Below, one piece after another: positions 1 through 8,791 of a stretch of DNA of 44,315 nucleotides. Below the pieces are notes generated by a model, which was not told the DNA's origin, ran no database searches, and saw nothing but the letters and a program-made list of their open reading frames with translations. Made by a program: the position numbers and the translations under genes. The first letter of the stretch is position 1, and each line of letters starts with the position of its first letter. Where the stretch lies: positions 1-44,315 of the forward strand of contig CALADF010000019.1 of assembly GCA_937890835.1 (NCBI GenBank), read 5' to 3'. This stretch comes from an uncultured bacterium (GTDB lineage Bacteria > Actinomycetota > Coriobacteriia > Coriobacteriales > Eggerthellaceae).

Positions 1-243
1 AATTACCCTGAATACCGTCCCTAGGGGTCTTGACTACTCATAGCTGGTCTCCTTAGGAACCGTTGATAACCTTTGTCACCCTCTCAAAGGTCGCGCTTCT
101 CTAAGGGCTGGCAGCCGCATCGATCGCGACGACCGGTCCGTGCCAATACCGATAGTTCGGTTATGGGAAAACACAAAGCTTATGCACAAACAAGCGAGTC
201 GACCAAACAAAGTACCTCAAAACCCGCTTCGCCGAAGGTCCGC
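1..243. other. Window edge, no gene supported
   Basis: I see no convincing gene here. On the minus strand an AAGGAG-like sequence precedes an ATG near position 40, but that frame closes after six codons. Just downstream of the MFS stop there is only a weak four-base-pair hairpin followed by a short T run, so termination of that operon is not clearly visible. Confidence 0.4.
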
Positions 244-1479
244 TTAAGACTGCTTACTCTTTGCAAGCTTCTTCATAAACAGATGCCCACCGATTGCCGC
301 CGCGAGACCGAGCACCGCAAAACCGATGATAAACGGATCGGCAGCTCCCCAAACACCGCCAGCATTTTCAATAAGAATGGTGGGAATGTTGAGAGAAAGC
401 GCACCGCCCAAGTTGGCTCCAATCATGAGAACACCGAGGGACATGTTGAGAGTCTCGGGGCGCTTGAGGATATCAGGCAACCACGCAAAAGCGAGAGGCA
501 TGTTGAGATTCGATACCGCAGCAAAGAAGATGCCGAACGCAGTGAGAATGCCGATGTTGGCGGGAAGATGGTACTGCATTGCGAAACAGATGATGGAAAT
601 AATGGCTATGACAATTGCGAGAATACCGCGATTCCTCGGTGCAACCAAGTTGATGATAAAACCTGTAACCAAACAAGCAACGATGCCGCCAATGTTTGCA
701 ATAGAAACAATGTTGTTCGCTGTCGCCATATCGAAGCCAACGGCGGGAGACTGCAGGAACGAGGGGAACAAACCGGTGAAGCAACCGCAACCGATAGCAA
801 GACCAAGCGTAAACAGCGAGATGCACCACACGCCAGGCTCTTTGAGGCCATCAAAGATCGAGCCTTTCTCTTCCTTGTTTTCAGGCTCTACCGCAGCAGG
901 CTCTTTAACGACAAGCGCAAAGATAACCAGCATGACAATCTGAGCGACACCGATCACCAGCCACACGCCCTGGAATCCCATAGAAGGAGAAACTAGCGTC
1001 GTGATCTGGGGGACGATCATGTTGGCGAGTGAGACCCAAAGCACCCAAACGCCATTGGGGAGACCACGCTTTTCCGGAGAGAAGCCTCCTGCGATAATCG
1101 CGGCGGACACCATAGAAATGCAGCCGTAAGAAATGGCCTCGAGGAAACGCGTTGCAAGAAGAACATTGAAATCTGTAGCAAAATAGCCAACCACGTTTTC
1201 GATAATAGCTGCAGCCATGCAGACATAGGCAAATTTTTTCACGCCGAATTTCTGCATGATAGCTCCTGCAGGAATGGCCGTGACAATGCAAGCCAATCCC
1301 ACAACGGACATGAGCCACACAGCCGTAGACATCTCGACCCCAAAGAAAGAGCAGATATTGGGGAAGTTAGTCGGCACTTTGAACATGCCCATGGCAACCG
1401 TAATGCCCATAACAAACGTGACGAGAAACTGAAGCCAGCTTCTCCCGCCATTTAGCTTTACCTCAGAGTTTGATCCCAT
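244..1479 (-). CDS. MFS transporter of the aromatic-oxidoreductase operon
   Basis: This is a 411-residue polytopic membrane protein with about twelve hydrophobic segments and the typical size and layout of a major facilitator superfamily carrier. The start is the ATG at 1479, giving MGSNSEVKLN, because a GAGGAGGG ribosome site lies just upstream; an upstream in-frame start would add 22 non-hydrophobic residues. It is the third gene of a minus-strand operon, 73 nt after the iron-sulfur subunit. The position next to a molybdoenzyme of the pyrogallol/catechol group suggests it carries the aromatic substrate or product across the cytoplasmic membrane. That role is inferred from context; the sequence alone does not show the substrate. 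Confidence 0.85.
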   Translation of the reverse strand: MGSNSEVKLNGGRSWLQFLVTFVMGITVAMGMFKVPTNFPNICSFFGVEMSTAVWLMSVVGLACIVTAIPAGAIMQKFGVKKFAYVCMAAAIIENVVGYFATDFNVLLATRFLEAISYGCISMVSAAIIAGGFSPEKRGLPNGVWVLWVSLANMIVPQITTLVSPSMGFQGVWLVIGVAQIVMLVIFALVVKEPAAVEPENKEEKGSIFDGLKEPGVWCISLFTLGLAIGCGCFTGLFPSFLQSPAVGFDMATANNIVSIANIGGIVACLVTGFIINLVAPRNRGILAIVIAIISIICFAMQYHLPANIGILTAFGIFFAAVSNLNMPLAFAWLPDILKRPETLNMSLGVLMIGANLGGALSLNIPTILIENAGGVWGAADPFIIGFAVLGLAAAIGGHLFMKKLAKSKQS

Positions 1480-1552
1480 TTTCCCTCCTCGAATTGAATC
1501 ACTACTCAACCAGGCGGAGCGCCGCGATAACGCTCCGCCGTGCATCTAAAGG

Positions 1553-2347
1553 CTATTTCGCAAGCGGAAAGTCTCCGATATTGAGGCTCTTTTCGAGCTC
1601 AACGACCTTGCCTTCGATCCCCTTGAATCCCTCAGCCTCGATATCGATCGTGTACGTGCCCGGCTTCAAATGCTTGAACCAGAAATCACCGTAACAATCG
1701 GTCTTTGCCTGCTGCTTCTCTCCAGCAGCGTCAGTAAGCGTAACGAGGGCTCCTTGGATAATTTCATCCTCCGACGGGTCCCATACCTCTCCGGAAATGA
1801 ACAAGCGCATAGGATTGATGTACTTGACACGAGGATTGGTTCCCTCGATATCAAAGTCATCGACCGCATTCGCGATCTTTTCTGCGAAATCTTCTTCTTC
1901 GCCAAAGAACAAAGCATTTGTGGCACAAGCGTCGACGCAGTGAGGAAGCTTTCCTTCATCGACCAAATGCGCACATCCCGTGCATTTTTGAGCAATTGCG
2001 AGCTCTTCGTTCCAGTACACTGCGTGATACGGGCACGCCTCGACCAAAGCTTTATCGGTCGCTTTTTCGGGATCGAGAATTACAAGGCCGTCTTCCCTGC
2101 GATACGCGGCGCCCATGTCAGCCAACGAGCAATTTTCGCAATGATTGCAAAACGTAGGGCGATACTCGACACGAACCTTGGGCACTTGACCATGATCCTT
2201 TTGCACGACCTTTGCCCAAAATTGGCCCGTATCAGGCTGAGGCATCGAATACGGGAGCCATTCGTTTCCCACTGTTTCGTCTTTGCAGGCAATCTGACAA
2301 CCGTAGCAACCGTTGCATTTTTCCAGATCAACAACAAATACCTTCAT
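1553..2347 (-). CDS. Transhydroxylase-type molybdoenzyme, iron-sulfur subunit
   Basis: This 264-residue electron-transfer subunit has a DmsB/BthL-like ferredoxin fold. It opens with CNGCYGCQIAC (Cys11, 14, 17, 21) and continues with CNHCENC, an ACPYHAV turn, and C-x2-C-x11-C-x3-C, enough cysteines for about three [4Fe-4S] clusters. The last ~70 residues form a transthyretin/carboxypeptidase-regulatory-like beta domain (GALVTLTDAAGE, YGDFWFKHLKPGTYTI). From memory, that combination and length match the small subunit of Pelobacter pyrogallol-phloroglucinol transhydroxylase (about 274 residues, C-terminal beta-barrel). The start is the ATG at 2347, preceded by GGAGG and placed 2 nt after the stop of the large subunit, so translation is probably coupled. 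There is no signal peptide, so it is likely cytoplasmic. Confidence 0.88.
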   Translation of the reverse strand: MKVFVVDLEKCNGCYGCQIACKDETVGNEWLPYSMPQPDTGQFWAKVVQKDHGQVPKVRVEYRPTFCNHCENCSLADMGAAYRREDGLVILDPEKATDKALVEACPYHAVYWNEELAIAQKCTGCAHLVDEGKLPHCVDACATNALFFGEEEDFAEKIANAVDDFDIEGTNPRVKYINPMRLFISGEVWDPSEDEIIQGALVTLTDAAGEKQQAKTDCYGDFWFKHLKPGTYTIDIEAEGFKGIEGKVVELEKSLNIGDFPLAK

Positions 2348-2349
2348 TA

Positions 2350-4923
2350 TTACGCCTCCTGAATCCACGTGGAGATGTCGACACCAACCGCCGGATCGTA
2401 GGCACGTCCGAACTGCTCCGGATATTCAGCCGCCAGCGCAAACGGATCAACCTTTTCAATCGCAACGAGATATCCGGAAGTAACCTCGCCCGGAGCATTC
2501 TGCGATGTTGTTTTCGTGGGAGCAATGAGATTGTTCGCACCCCCGCGATCAGACACGCCACCCTCGATGGGATCAAGACGAGCACCGTGATCCTGCAGGA
2601 CAACCTTTGGACGTATTCTCTCGGTAATATATGCGCCGCCCAACGTCCAGCCACGGTCGTTGTAAATCTTGACCACATCGCCGTTCTTGATGCCATACTC
2701 TTCAGCATCCACGGGATTGATCCAAACAGGTTCGTACAAATACCCGTCAGGACCCTCGACCTTGCACGTCTCGATTTCCCTTATCCATGAAATATCATCA
2801 AGGTTTGCATGGATGCGCCAACGCGGATGATTGGAAACAATCAAGAACGGGAATTCTTCGGAACGAGGATGCAAGAAGGATTCCTGATGGCGTTCACCAT
2901 AGGGAATGAAATGAGGAACGACGGGACGCTCTTTGTCATCCGGGAAATACTGAGCAAGACCGGTGGAGTAAAACTCAACCTTGCCAGTTGGCGTAGAAAG
3001 CGGATGTCCTTCGGGGTCTTTGCAGAACAATTCGAAGCCGCGCGGAAGATCCTCCCAACCATCCATCGTAGGTGCAATGAAATAGCCTTTCTCCTTGAAC
3101 TCCTCGAAGGAAATATCCGTAGGCTTGTCGGCGCCCTCGAAGCCGACGCGCACCCATTCTTCATCCGTCTTACCCTCGGTAACCTCATCGTACACACCGA
3201 GCTTTTTTGCGATTTCGCAAACGGTCTCCCAGTCGGATTTCGATTCACCGATAGGCTCAATCGCCTGTTCTTCCAGATAAATCAAACCAAAGGGAGCTGC
3301 GCCGTTGTCCTGACCAATGTCGTACTCTTCGTACTTAGTGTTGATCGGAAGGAGCATATCGGCAAATAAGCAATCGTTCTCCATCCAAGGATGTTGCGCA
3401 AGCACAAATTCGATTTTCGGACTACGCAAAGCAGCGATCATGGAGTTGCCGCCATTCCAGCACGTCGTCCAGCAAGGGGTATCCGTCCAAATCATATGAA
3501 TGCCTTTTGCGCCTGGAATCGGATACTGGTACGTATTGAATTGGTCCTCGCGTGGCCAACCTGCAACCGTATAGCATTTCCAAGTAAGCGGCTTCTCGTC
3601 GGTGTAATCTCCCAAAATTGCCTCGGGAACAAGCGTCTTGGTAATGGAAGACTTTGTCTGCACGAAGTCCCATCCGCGATACGCCGCTCCTACGGTCATG
3701 TTGGAGGAATAGCACGGAGCAGGCTGCTGGGACGGAAGACCGTACATATACCATTCGATAAACTTAACAACATTACGACCGGGTTTGCCGAGACCCTGCA
3801 TAGTCATCAGAGCAACCTCGAAACGTGCTGGCTCATGAGAATAGCAAGAACGGATGAACGAACCGCCATTACCGTGAGCAATAGACGTCGGATGCTTGGC
3901 CCATTCGCGCGCAAGGGCCTTAATTTGACGCGACGGAATGCCAGTAATCGGCGCGGCCCATTCGGGAGTCTTCGGAACGCCATCTTCGCTACCGTCAATA
4001 TAGTATTCGAACCACTCGATACCAACGGAGTGAGTAGAAACGTATTCCTTATCGTACGTCCCTTCCTTAAACCACACATAGGCTATCGCCGCCATAAGCG
4101 CAGCGTCGGTATTCGGAAGAACGGGGAACCACTTATCAGCATGAACAGCAGAGCCATAATTGACGTCAGGGCAGATATAGACTTGCTTTACGCCGATCTC
4201 GCTCAACCAGAAACAGTATTGCGACGGAATTTGGCCTTGCCATCCCCATGTCGTGGTCTCCATATCGCAGCCCATAAAGATAAGTTGGCTGGAATTTTCG
4301 GCAATATCCAGAAGAAGGTTGCCCATATCGAACTGGCCCAGGGGATCCTGGCCCCACATGTGCTTCGCGCCCCAATACCAGCCCTCCCAACTGTCGGGTT
4401 GACGCGCCTGATACGTCCAATCGTCTCCAAGCACATTCATCAGACGCGTAGCAGCACCGTGCGAAGCATGGACGACTTTCGTCTCTCCGTGCCCATCGCC
4501 CTGAATCAAAATTGAGGGAAGTCCGTAGGTATCGATGACACGATTGATTTCGTTTGCAATAATATCCGTCGCTTCATCCCAGGTAATACGCTCGAACTTG
4601 CTCTTGCCGCGGTTCTCAGGATTCCTCTCTCCATTCGGATCCCAATCAACGCGCTTCAGCGGATACGGGATGCGGTTTTTTGAATACACGCGCTTCTTGT
4701 AAGCATACGCGTACGGAGGCAACAGCGACTTCATTGTGGAATGAAACTCACTACCCCTCGCTTTGATCGTCCAGGGCTTGAGATATTCGGCTGAATAATG
4801 CTTGTCGTAGCGCATCGGTCGCGTGCGAAGAATCTTGCCGTCCTTGACGTCGACTTCGGCAACGTTTGCACCAATCCCGAAAGCATTCATGCCCGTCGAC
4901 TTATATACGGTCTTCTCTGCCAT
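2350..4923 (-). CDS. Pyrogallol hydroxytransferase / catechol dehydroxylase-like molybdopterin subunit
   Basis: This 857-residue catalytic subunit belongs to the DMSO-reductase superfamily of bis-MGD enzymes. It has neither the N-terminal Cys cluster motif of formate/nitrate enzymes nor a Tat signal, as in Pelobacter transhydroxylase (about 875 residues, no cluster in the large subunit). Candidate active-site residues are His145 in GDGHGE, Asp177-Ser178-Trp179 in DSWEGW, and Tyr405 in APCYSS. They sit near the His144, Asp174-Ser175 and Tyr404 I recall for that enzyme, with the serine as Mo ligand. The C-terminal molybdopterin-binding domain (SNHPRWR, NDRGW, VVLQDHG) is present. The start ATG follows AAGAAGGGGG. 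The product is probably pyrogallol 1,2,3,5-hydroxytransferase or a related gut catechol dehydroxylase; sequence alone does not separate the two. Confidence 0.85.
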   Translation of the reverse strand: MAEKTVYKSTGMNAFGIGANVAEVDVKDGKILRTRPMRYDKHYSAEYLKPWTIKARGSEFHSTMKSLLPPYAYAYKKRVYSKNRIPYPLKRVDWDPNGERNPENRGKSKFERITWDEATDIIANEINRVIDTYGLPSILIQGDGHGETKVVHASHGAATRLMNVLGDDWTYQARQPDSWEGWYWGAKHMWGQDPLGQFDMGNLLLDIAENSSQLIFMGCDMETTTWGWQGQIPSQYCFWLSEIGVKQVYICPDVNYGSAVHADKWFPVLPNTDAALMAAIAYVWFKEGTYDKEYVSTHSVGIEWFEYYIDGSEDGVPKTPEWAAPITGIPSRQIKALAREWAKHPTSIAHGNGGSFIRSCYSHEPARFEVALMTMQGLGKPGRNVVKFIEWYMYGLPSQQPAPCYSSNMTVGAAYRGWDFVQTKSSITKTLVPEAILGDYTDEKPLTWKCYTVAGWPREDQFNTYQYPIPGAKGIHMIWTDTPCWTTCWNGGNSMIAALRSPKIEFVLAQHPWMENDCLFADMLLPINTKYEEYDIGQDNGAAPFGLIYLEEQAIEPIGESKSDWETVCEIAKKLGVYDEVTEGKTDEEWVRVGFEGADKPTDISFEEFKEKGYFIAPTMDGWEDLPRGFELFCKDPEGHPLSTPTGKVEFYSTGLAQYFPDDKERPVVPHFIPYGERHQESFLHPRSEEFPFLIVSNHPRWRIHANLDDISWIREIETCKVEGPDGYLYEPVWINPVDAEEYGIKNGDVVKIYNDRGWTLGGAYITERIRPKVVLQDHGARLDPIEGGVSDRGGANNLIAPTKTTSQNAPGEVTSGYLVAIEKVDPFALAAEYPEQFGRAYDPAVGVDISTWIQEA

Positions 4924-5296
4924 GAAAACCCCCTTCTTCTCTCGTCTGATATGCCCGAAACGAAGAGAGATCTGAAAACCCGGGATCGAGATCCGTCATC
5001 GCACAAGGCACTATCTTCAGTTCACATGGTACGAACGGCCTCATTTGACGGGTAGGCGATGATTCTTCATGGATCATATGCCTAATCGGAATACCATTCT
5101 GCCGTACGCCGACTTGACAAAATGCTCATATGAGTGTTTAAGAAGAGGTCGCCCGCCGGCCGAAGAACTGCTCCAGAAGGGGAAGAGGGAGCGTCAACAC
5201 AATATTGCTTGCCGATTTAATCATGATGATTGTTCCGCAATTGAATAAAATAGATTACATCTCGCTATCGCATCGTCGAAACAACAGGAGGGGGCC
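4924..5296. promoter_or_regulatory. Divergent regulatory region, molybdoenzyme operon / LysR
   Basis: This 373-bp spacer separates the minus-strand operon from the plus-strand LysR gene and should hold both promoters and the LysR sites. Visible dyads are CTCATATGAG at 5125-5134 and AATCATGATGATT at 5219-5231; both are plausible regulator sites, but neither is proven. I did not find a confident minus-strand promoter. Confidence 0.55.
5114..5142 (+). promoter_or_regulatory. Candidate promoter for the LysR gene
   Basis: A perfect -35 hexamer TTGACA (5114-5119) is followed after 17 bp by TTTAAG (5137-5142), which matches the -10 consensus at four of six positions. The perfect 10-bp palindrome CTCATATGAG lies inside the spacer, where a bound regulator would block or reposition polymerase. 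The leader to the GTG start would be about 150 nt. Confidence 0.4.
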
Positions 5297-6190
5297 GTGC
5301 ACATTGATCACATGCGTGAGTTTCTCATCGTTGCAGACGAAAAGAGCATGACGCTTGCCGCGCAACGGCTTCAATCCACTCAACCGGTCGTAAGCAAGCA
5401 CGTTCGCGCACTCGAAGATACCCTGGGAAATCAACTCCTTATCCGCTCAACAAAAGGGATCGCTCTAACCCCACAAGGAGTGAAAGCTTATCGCGCATTC
5501 AAAGACATCGTCGCACGTTACGATGACCTTGTCGGTCAGATGATGCCAAGAAATGCAGAGCTGTGCGGGCAAATCAAAATCGGCATTCTCAGCACAGGGT
5601 TCGACAGATACATGATGCCGATCATCAATCGATTCCACCAAGACAACCCCAATATCTCCTTTTCCTACGCAATGCGTCGCCCTCACGCCATTATCAACGG
5701 AGTTTTGGATGGGACTATCGACATCGGGTTCCTCGGAGCCATTTCGACAGAAAAGCAGTCACAGCTTTCATTTCGCTACATAGGATCTGACGAAATTCAC
5801 TTCGTTCTTGCGAAATCAGACCCACTTGCCCAAAACGATAATCTATCCCCCACCGACCTCGAAGGACGTCCGCTTATCTGCCTCGACACAAAGGAAACGA
5901 CAGACGCAATCAATGAACTGCTTTTCTCGGCAGGTTACCGCCCTTCTAAAATAATATACACAAGCGAAGTCGAGGTCGCCCCCATGGAAGTAATCTTGTC
6001 CGATGGGGGCTATTTTGCCATTCCAGAATTTATGCGTGGAACCTTTTCCTCATACGACAGCATTGTAGTACGTGATGCATCTGCCCCTTTGTTTCTGCCC
6101 ATCCATTTCGTTTACAAGGCGAAATCGCATAACCCCATCGTTGCGGCGTTCCTCGACTGGGTCGAACTTCATTGGAATGCGAAAAACTGA
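5297..6190 (+). CDS. LysR-family transcriptional regulator
   Basis: This is a 297-residue LysR-type regulator. Residues 1-60 carry the winged helix-turn-helix (MTLAAQRLQSTQPVVSKHVR, then LEDTLGNQLLIRSTKGIALT), and the remainder is a periplasmic-binding-like effector domain (GQIKIGI, IDIGFLG). The start is the GTG at 5297 with AGGAGGGGG just upstream; the ATG five codons later lacks such spacing. It is transcribed away from the molybdoenzyme operon, the classical layout for a LysR protein that controls its divergent neighbour in response to that pathway's substrate. The inducer is unknown; an aromatic compound is the natural guess. Its base composition matches the operon rather than the GC-rich genes downstream. 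Confidence 0.92.
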   Translation: MHIDHMREFLIVADEKSMTLAAQRLQSTQPVVSKHVRALEDTLGNQLLIRSTKGIALTPQGVKAYRAFKDIVARYDDLVGQMMPRNAELCGQIKIGILSTGFDRYMMPIINRFHQDNPNISFSYAMRRPHAIINGVLDGTIDIGFLGAISTEKQSQLSFRYIGSDEIHFVLAKSDPLAQNDNLSPTDLEGRPLICLDTKETTDAINELLFSAGYRPSKIIYTSEVEVAPMEVILSDGGYFAIPEFMRGTFSSYDSIVVRDASAPLFLPIHFVYKAKSHNPIVAAFLDWVELHWNAKN

Positions 6191-6531
6191 CCTTTGTAAA
6201 CACGGTTTCTGCAAAGAGTCTCGATTTCAGGACACCACGGAAAGCCAGTGCCCTCCTCATTCCCCCTCATTAGTTCAACTGGCTAAACCCGAAAGCGACA
6301 AGCCTCCGTCCACCGTCTCACTAGGGCAGAGGCCTCCATCCAACCAACGCGACGTAAGAAACAAGAATTGTTGCTTCTTCAGTATTTTTAAAAGAGGCCC
6401 TTTCTTTTTCGACGTAATCCAAACATCCGATTGCCGCAACTTACAACCTGCGTATTTTCGCATCACCTTCGTCAAGCAACTCAAGCCCTAAAGACAAAAC
6501 AACAACATCTGAAAGCGTTTCTCGACTTATT
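6191..6531. other. Intergenic stretch at the composition boundary
   Basis: This is 341 bp without a supported gene. A weak A/T-rich hairpin at about 6356-6380 (AAGAA..TTCTT) followed by TATTTTT may terminate the LysR transcript. The stretch coincides with the change from moderate to very high G+C. I saw no tRNA, IS end or clear attachment repeat; only two imperfect copies of GCCTCC(G/A)TCCA lie near 6303 and 6332. Confidence 0.45.
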
Positions 6532-7245
6532 CTAAAACTCGCGCGTGGCGTAAAAACGCATCGACACAACCGCGCTTATGGCGCACAGCGCAAGCGATGC
6601 CGCGAACGCCGCGACAACCGCCAGAACAAGCGACTCGGCACCGAGCGCGTCAATCCAGCCGAACAACGCTTCCCCCACGTTCGACAGCGGACCGTCCTCG
6701 CCGAAGACGAAGCCTCCGCCGACGAAGATGAGCACCATCACAACGGGAAGGAAGCGCGCCGCACGCGTCATGCCCGAGCGCATGATGAGAGGCAGGCTCA
6801 GCGACGCCAGCACGATCACGAACGCAGCGGCCATGAGCACCGACCCGAAGACCATCGTAAGGTCGACGCCTCCCGACGCGATCGTCTTCGCAATCTCGAA
6901 AGAGGGCGCCAGCGCGTTTGCGCAGGCCAAAAGCAAGCACATCAGAACGCCGCCGACCACCATGCTGACCGCCACCATGAGCAGGAAGCTGGCGTAGCGG
7001 CCCATCACCACGCCGTTGCGCGAAACCGGCAGAACAAGGCGAAACGACTCCCAGCTGTTCATCTCGTCATACGCGACGATGGAGAACAGAAACATCATGG
7101 GAATCATCGCCGCCAGGCACGCACCCACCGGCACGGCAGATTGCGTGACGATGGCGATGAACACCGCGATAAACGCGCACGTACCGAACAACTGCGCCAG
7201 GTAGCGGCGCATGACGATCAAATCGGCGAAAAAAACTGCCTTCAT
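6532..7245 (-). CDS. ABC-2 type transporter permease
   Basis: This 237-residue integral membrane protein has about six hydrophobic segments and lies directly after an ABC ATPase whose stop codon overlaps its start (ATGA at 7242-7245). The start MKAVFFADLIVMRRYLAQ is chosen from this overlap and the GGGGAGG upstream. It resembles the membrane partner of YtrB-type or ABC-2 exporters (DEMNSWESFRLVLPVSRNGVVMGRY is typical of the cytoplasmic loop in these permeases). Together with the ATPase it forms a simple exporter repressed by the GntR protein encoded first in the operon. The substrate cannot be read from the sequence; in related systems it is often a peptide antibiotic or a cell-wall-active compound. 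Confidence 0.82.
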   Translation of the reverse strand: MKAVFFADLIVMRRYLAQLFGTCAFIAVFIAIVTQSAVPVGACLAAMIPMMFLFSIVAYDEMNSWESFRLVLPVSRNGVVMGRYASFLLMVAVSMVVGGVLMCLLLACANALAPSFEIAKTIASGGVDLTMVFGSVLMAAAFVIVLASLSLPLIMRSGMTRAARFLPVVMVLIFVGGGFVFGEDGPLSNVGEALFGWIDALGAESLVLAVVAAFAASLALCAISAVVSMRFYATREF

Positions 7246-8141
7246 CGGACCTCCCCTTTCAGCATCAGCATCATGTAGTCGTCGATAGACGCGCGCTCGC
7301 ACGCGACGTCGGGGAACGCGCGTTTAAGTTCGGCTCGGTCGGGCACGAGCAGCGTCGTGGCATAATCACCGCGCAGCGCACGCAGGCTGCCGCGCTCGAA
7401 CACGCCCGACTCGACGATGCGCTCGCTATCGGCAGCGCGCACCTGCGCAATACCCGCCGCATCGGTGATGTCGGCGGTCTCGCACGAGAACACCTCGCGA
7501 CCCGCGTCGATGCACACCACGTAATCGGCGATGCGCTCCAAATCGGATGTGATATGACTCGACATGAGGATGCCGCGGCGGGCGCCTGCCGCCTCGTCGC
7601 ACATGAACGCGCGCAGGATGTCGAGCACCTCGCCGCGTGCGATGGGGTCGAGCCCCGCCGTCACCTCGTCCAAGATAAGCAGGTCGGGGTCGTGGGCAAG
7701 TGCGAACGCCAGTTGCAGCTTCATGCCCATGCCGCGCGAGAGCTTCCTCACCTGCTTTTTCGCATCCAATCCGAAATCGCGCGTGAGCTGGGCGAACTTC
7801 AGCGCGTCCCATGCGGGGAAAGCGAACGCGCCGATTTTCGCCACATCAGCCACGCGCGCTTCCCAAGAGAAGGGACACGTGTCGAACACCACGCCGATGC
7901 GCGCCTTCGCGCGCGCCAGCTCGGCGTCGCGGCGCGCATCCACCGGCTTCCCGAGCAGCTCGATCTTGCCGGCGTCGGGCATGACGATGCCGAGAACCGA
8001 CTTGATGGTAGTGGTCTTGCCCGCGCCGTTTCCGCCGATAAAACCCGTCACGCACCCTGCGGGCACGCGCAAGCTCACGCCGTCGAGGACGAACTCCCCG
8101 TATCGTTTCACAAGGCCTTCGACCTTGAGCACGTCATCCAT
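7242..8141 (-). CDS. ABC transporter ATP-binding protein
   Basis: This 299-residue cytoplasmic ATPase drives the adjacent permease. It has Walker A GGNGAGKTT, a Q-loop region (VFDTCPFSWE), a divergent signature motif LSRGMGMKLQLA, Walker B LLILDEVTAGLD and the H-loop SSHITSD. About 80 residues after the nucleotide-binding core form the accessory C-terminal part common to antibiotic-export ATPases. The start is the ATG at 8141 behind GGAAGGAT; an upstream in-frame start would add ten unsupported residues. It lies 45 nt after the GntR gene and overlaps the permease by 4 nt, so all three are almost surely cotranscribed. Confidence 0.92.
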   Translation of the reverse strand: MDDVLKVEGLVKRYGEFVLDGVSLRVPAGCVTGFIGGNGAGKTTTIKSVLGIVMPDAGKIELLGKPVDARRDAELARAKARIGVVFDTCPFSWEARVADVAKIGAFAFPAWDALKFAQLTRDFGLDAKKQVRKLSRGMGMKLQLAFALAHDPDLLILDEVTAGLDPIARGEVLDILRAFMCDEAAGARRGILMSSHITSDLERIADYVVCIDAGREVFSCETADITDAAGIAQVRAADSERIVESGVFERGSLRALRGDYATTLLVPDRAELKRAFPDVACERASIDDYMMLMLKGEVR

Positions 8142-8186
8142 AGCCTTATCCTTCCATAACTTCAGTCGCAAGCTGCAAGCAATGCG

Positions 8187-8561
8187 CTACTCAACCGCGC
8201 CGAGCACGTCGAGCATGTCATGCAACTCGTCAAGCGTGATATTCGCCGAACGTGCGGCGGAAAGCGCCTGCTCGAGAAGCCCTTCCACATGGCGCAGGCG
8301 CTCCTCGCGCAAAAGCTCGAGGTTGCCGCCCGCCACGAAGCTGCCCTTGCCCTGCACGGTCTCGATGAAGCCGAGCGACTCGAGATCCGAGTAGGCGCGC
8401 TTGGTGGTGATGACGCTGACGTGCAGGTCGTTCGCCAGCGCGCGGATGGAGGGCAGCGCGTCGCCTGCGGAAAGCTCGCCCGCCAGCACGGCGTCTTTGA
8501 TCTGCGAGGCGATCTGCTCGTAGATGGGCTTGTCGCTTGCGTTCGAGATGATGATTTCCAC
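8187..8561 (-). CDS. GntR-family regulator, YtrA subfamily
   Basis: This 124-residue repressor has an N-terminal winged helix (KPIYEQIASQIKDAVLAGEL, ALPSIRALANDLHVSVITT, then GKGSF) and only a short helical tail, which is characteristic of YtrA-type GntR proteins rather than FadR or HutC types. The start is a GTG at 8561 with AGGAG seven bases upstream. It is the first gene of an operon with an ABC ATPase and permease, the standard YtrA arrangement in which the regulator represses its own operon until a membrane-active compound appears. A strong operator overlaps the promoter about 170 bp upstream. Confidence 0.93.
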   Translation of the reverse strand: MEIIISNASDKPIYEQIASQIKDAVLAGELSAGDALPSIRALANDLHVSVITTKRAYSDLESLGFIETVQGKGSFVAGGNLELLREERLRHVEGLLEQALSAARSANITLDELHDMLDVLGAVE

Positions 8562-8726
8562 GTAATGCTCCTAACGAACGGCTGCGCGCGCTCGAGCGCC
8601 GACAAGCGAGCCGGCCGACCCGCCCGCTCAACGCCTTCGCGCCCGCAACCGCCTCTCCGGAGCGCCCCGACGTCAGCGCGCTCCGTCGTCGGAAGATTCC
8701 GAAGTCGCGATCTCCTTCATCTTCCA

Positions 8727-8779
8727 ACTGTGTATATCATGACATATACAGTATATACGGAATATACACAGTCGTTCAA
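8727..8779 (-). promoter_or_regulatory. GntR/YtrA-type operator overlapping promoter
   Basis: Perfect 11-bp inverted arms ACTGTGTATAT (8727-8737) and ATATACACAGT (8762-8772) enclose a smaller, almost concentric palindrome ATATACAGTATAT (8744-8756). On the minus strand a promoter overlaps it: TTGAAC (8774-8779), an 18-bp spacer and TATACT (8750-8755). A repressor dimer or tetramer here would cover the -10 and start point. This fits autorepression by the GntR protein encoded downstream, with a ~180-nt leader. Confidence 0.8.
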
Positions 8780-8791
8780 GAGGTCGTTATG

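Noticed and set aside
1..60. Short ORF with AAGGAG before ATG on the minus strand
   Set aside because: Stops after six codons; too short to claim, although a frameshifted or edge-truncated gene cannot be fully excluded.
6275..6484. 69-codon minus-strand ORF after the LysR gene
   Set aside because: No ribosome site and no recognisable features; likely chance ORF in the lower-GC spacer.
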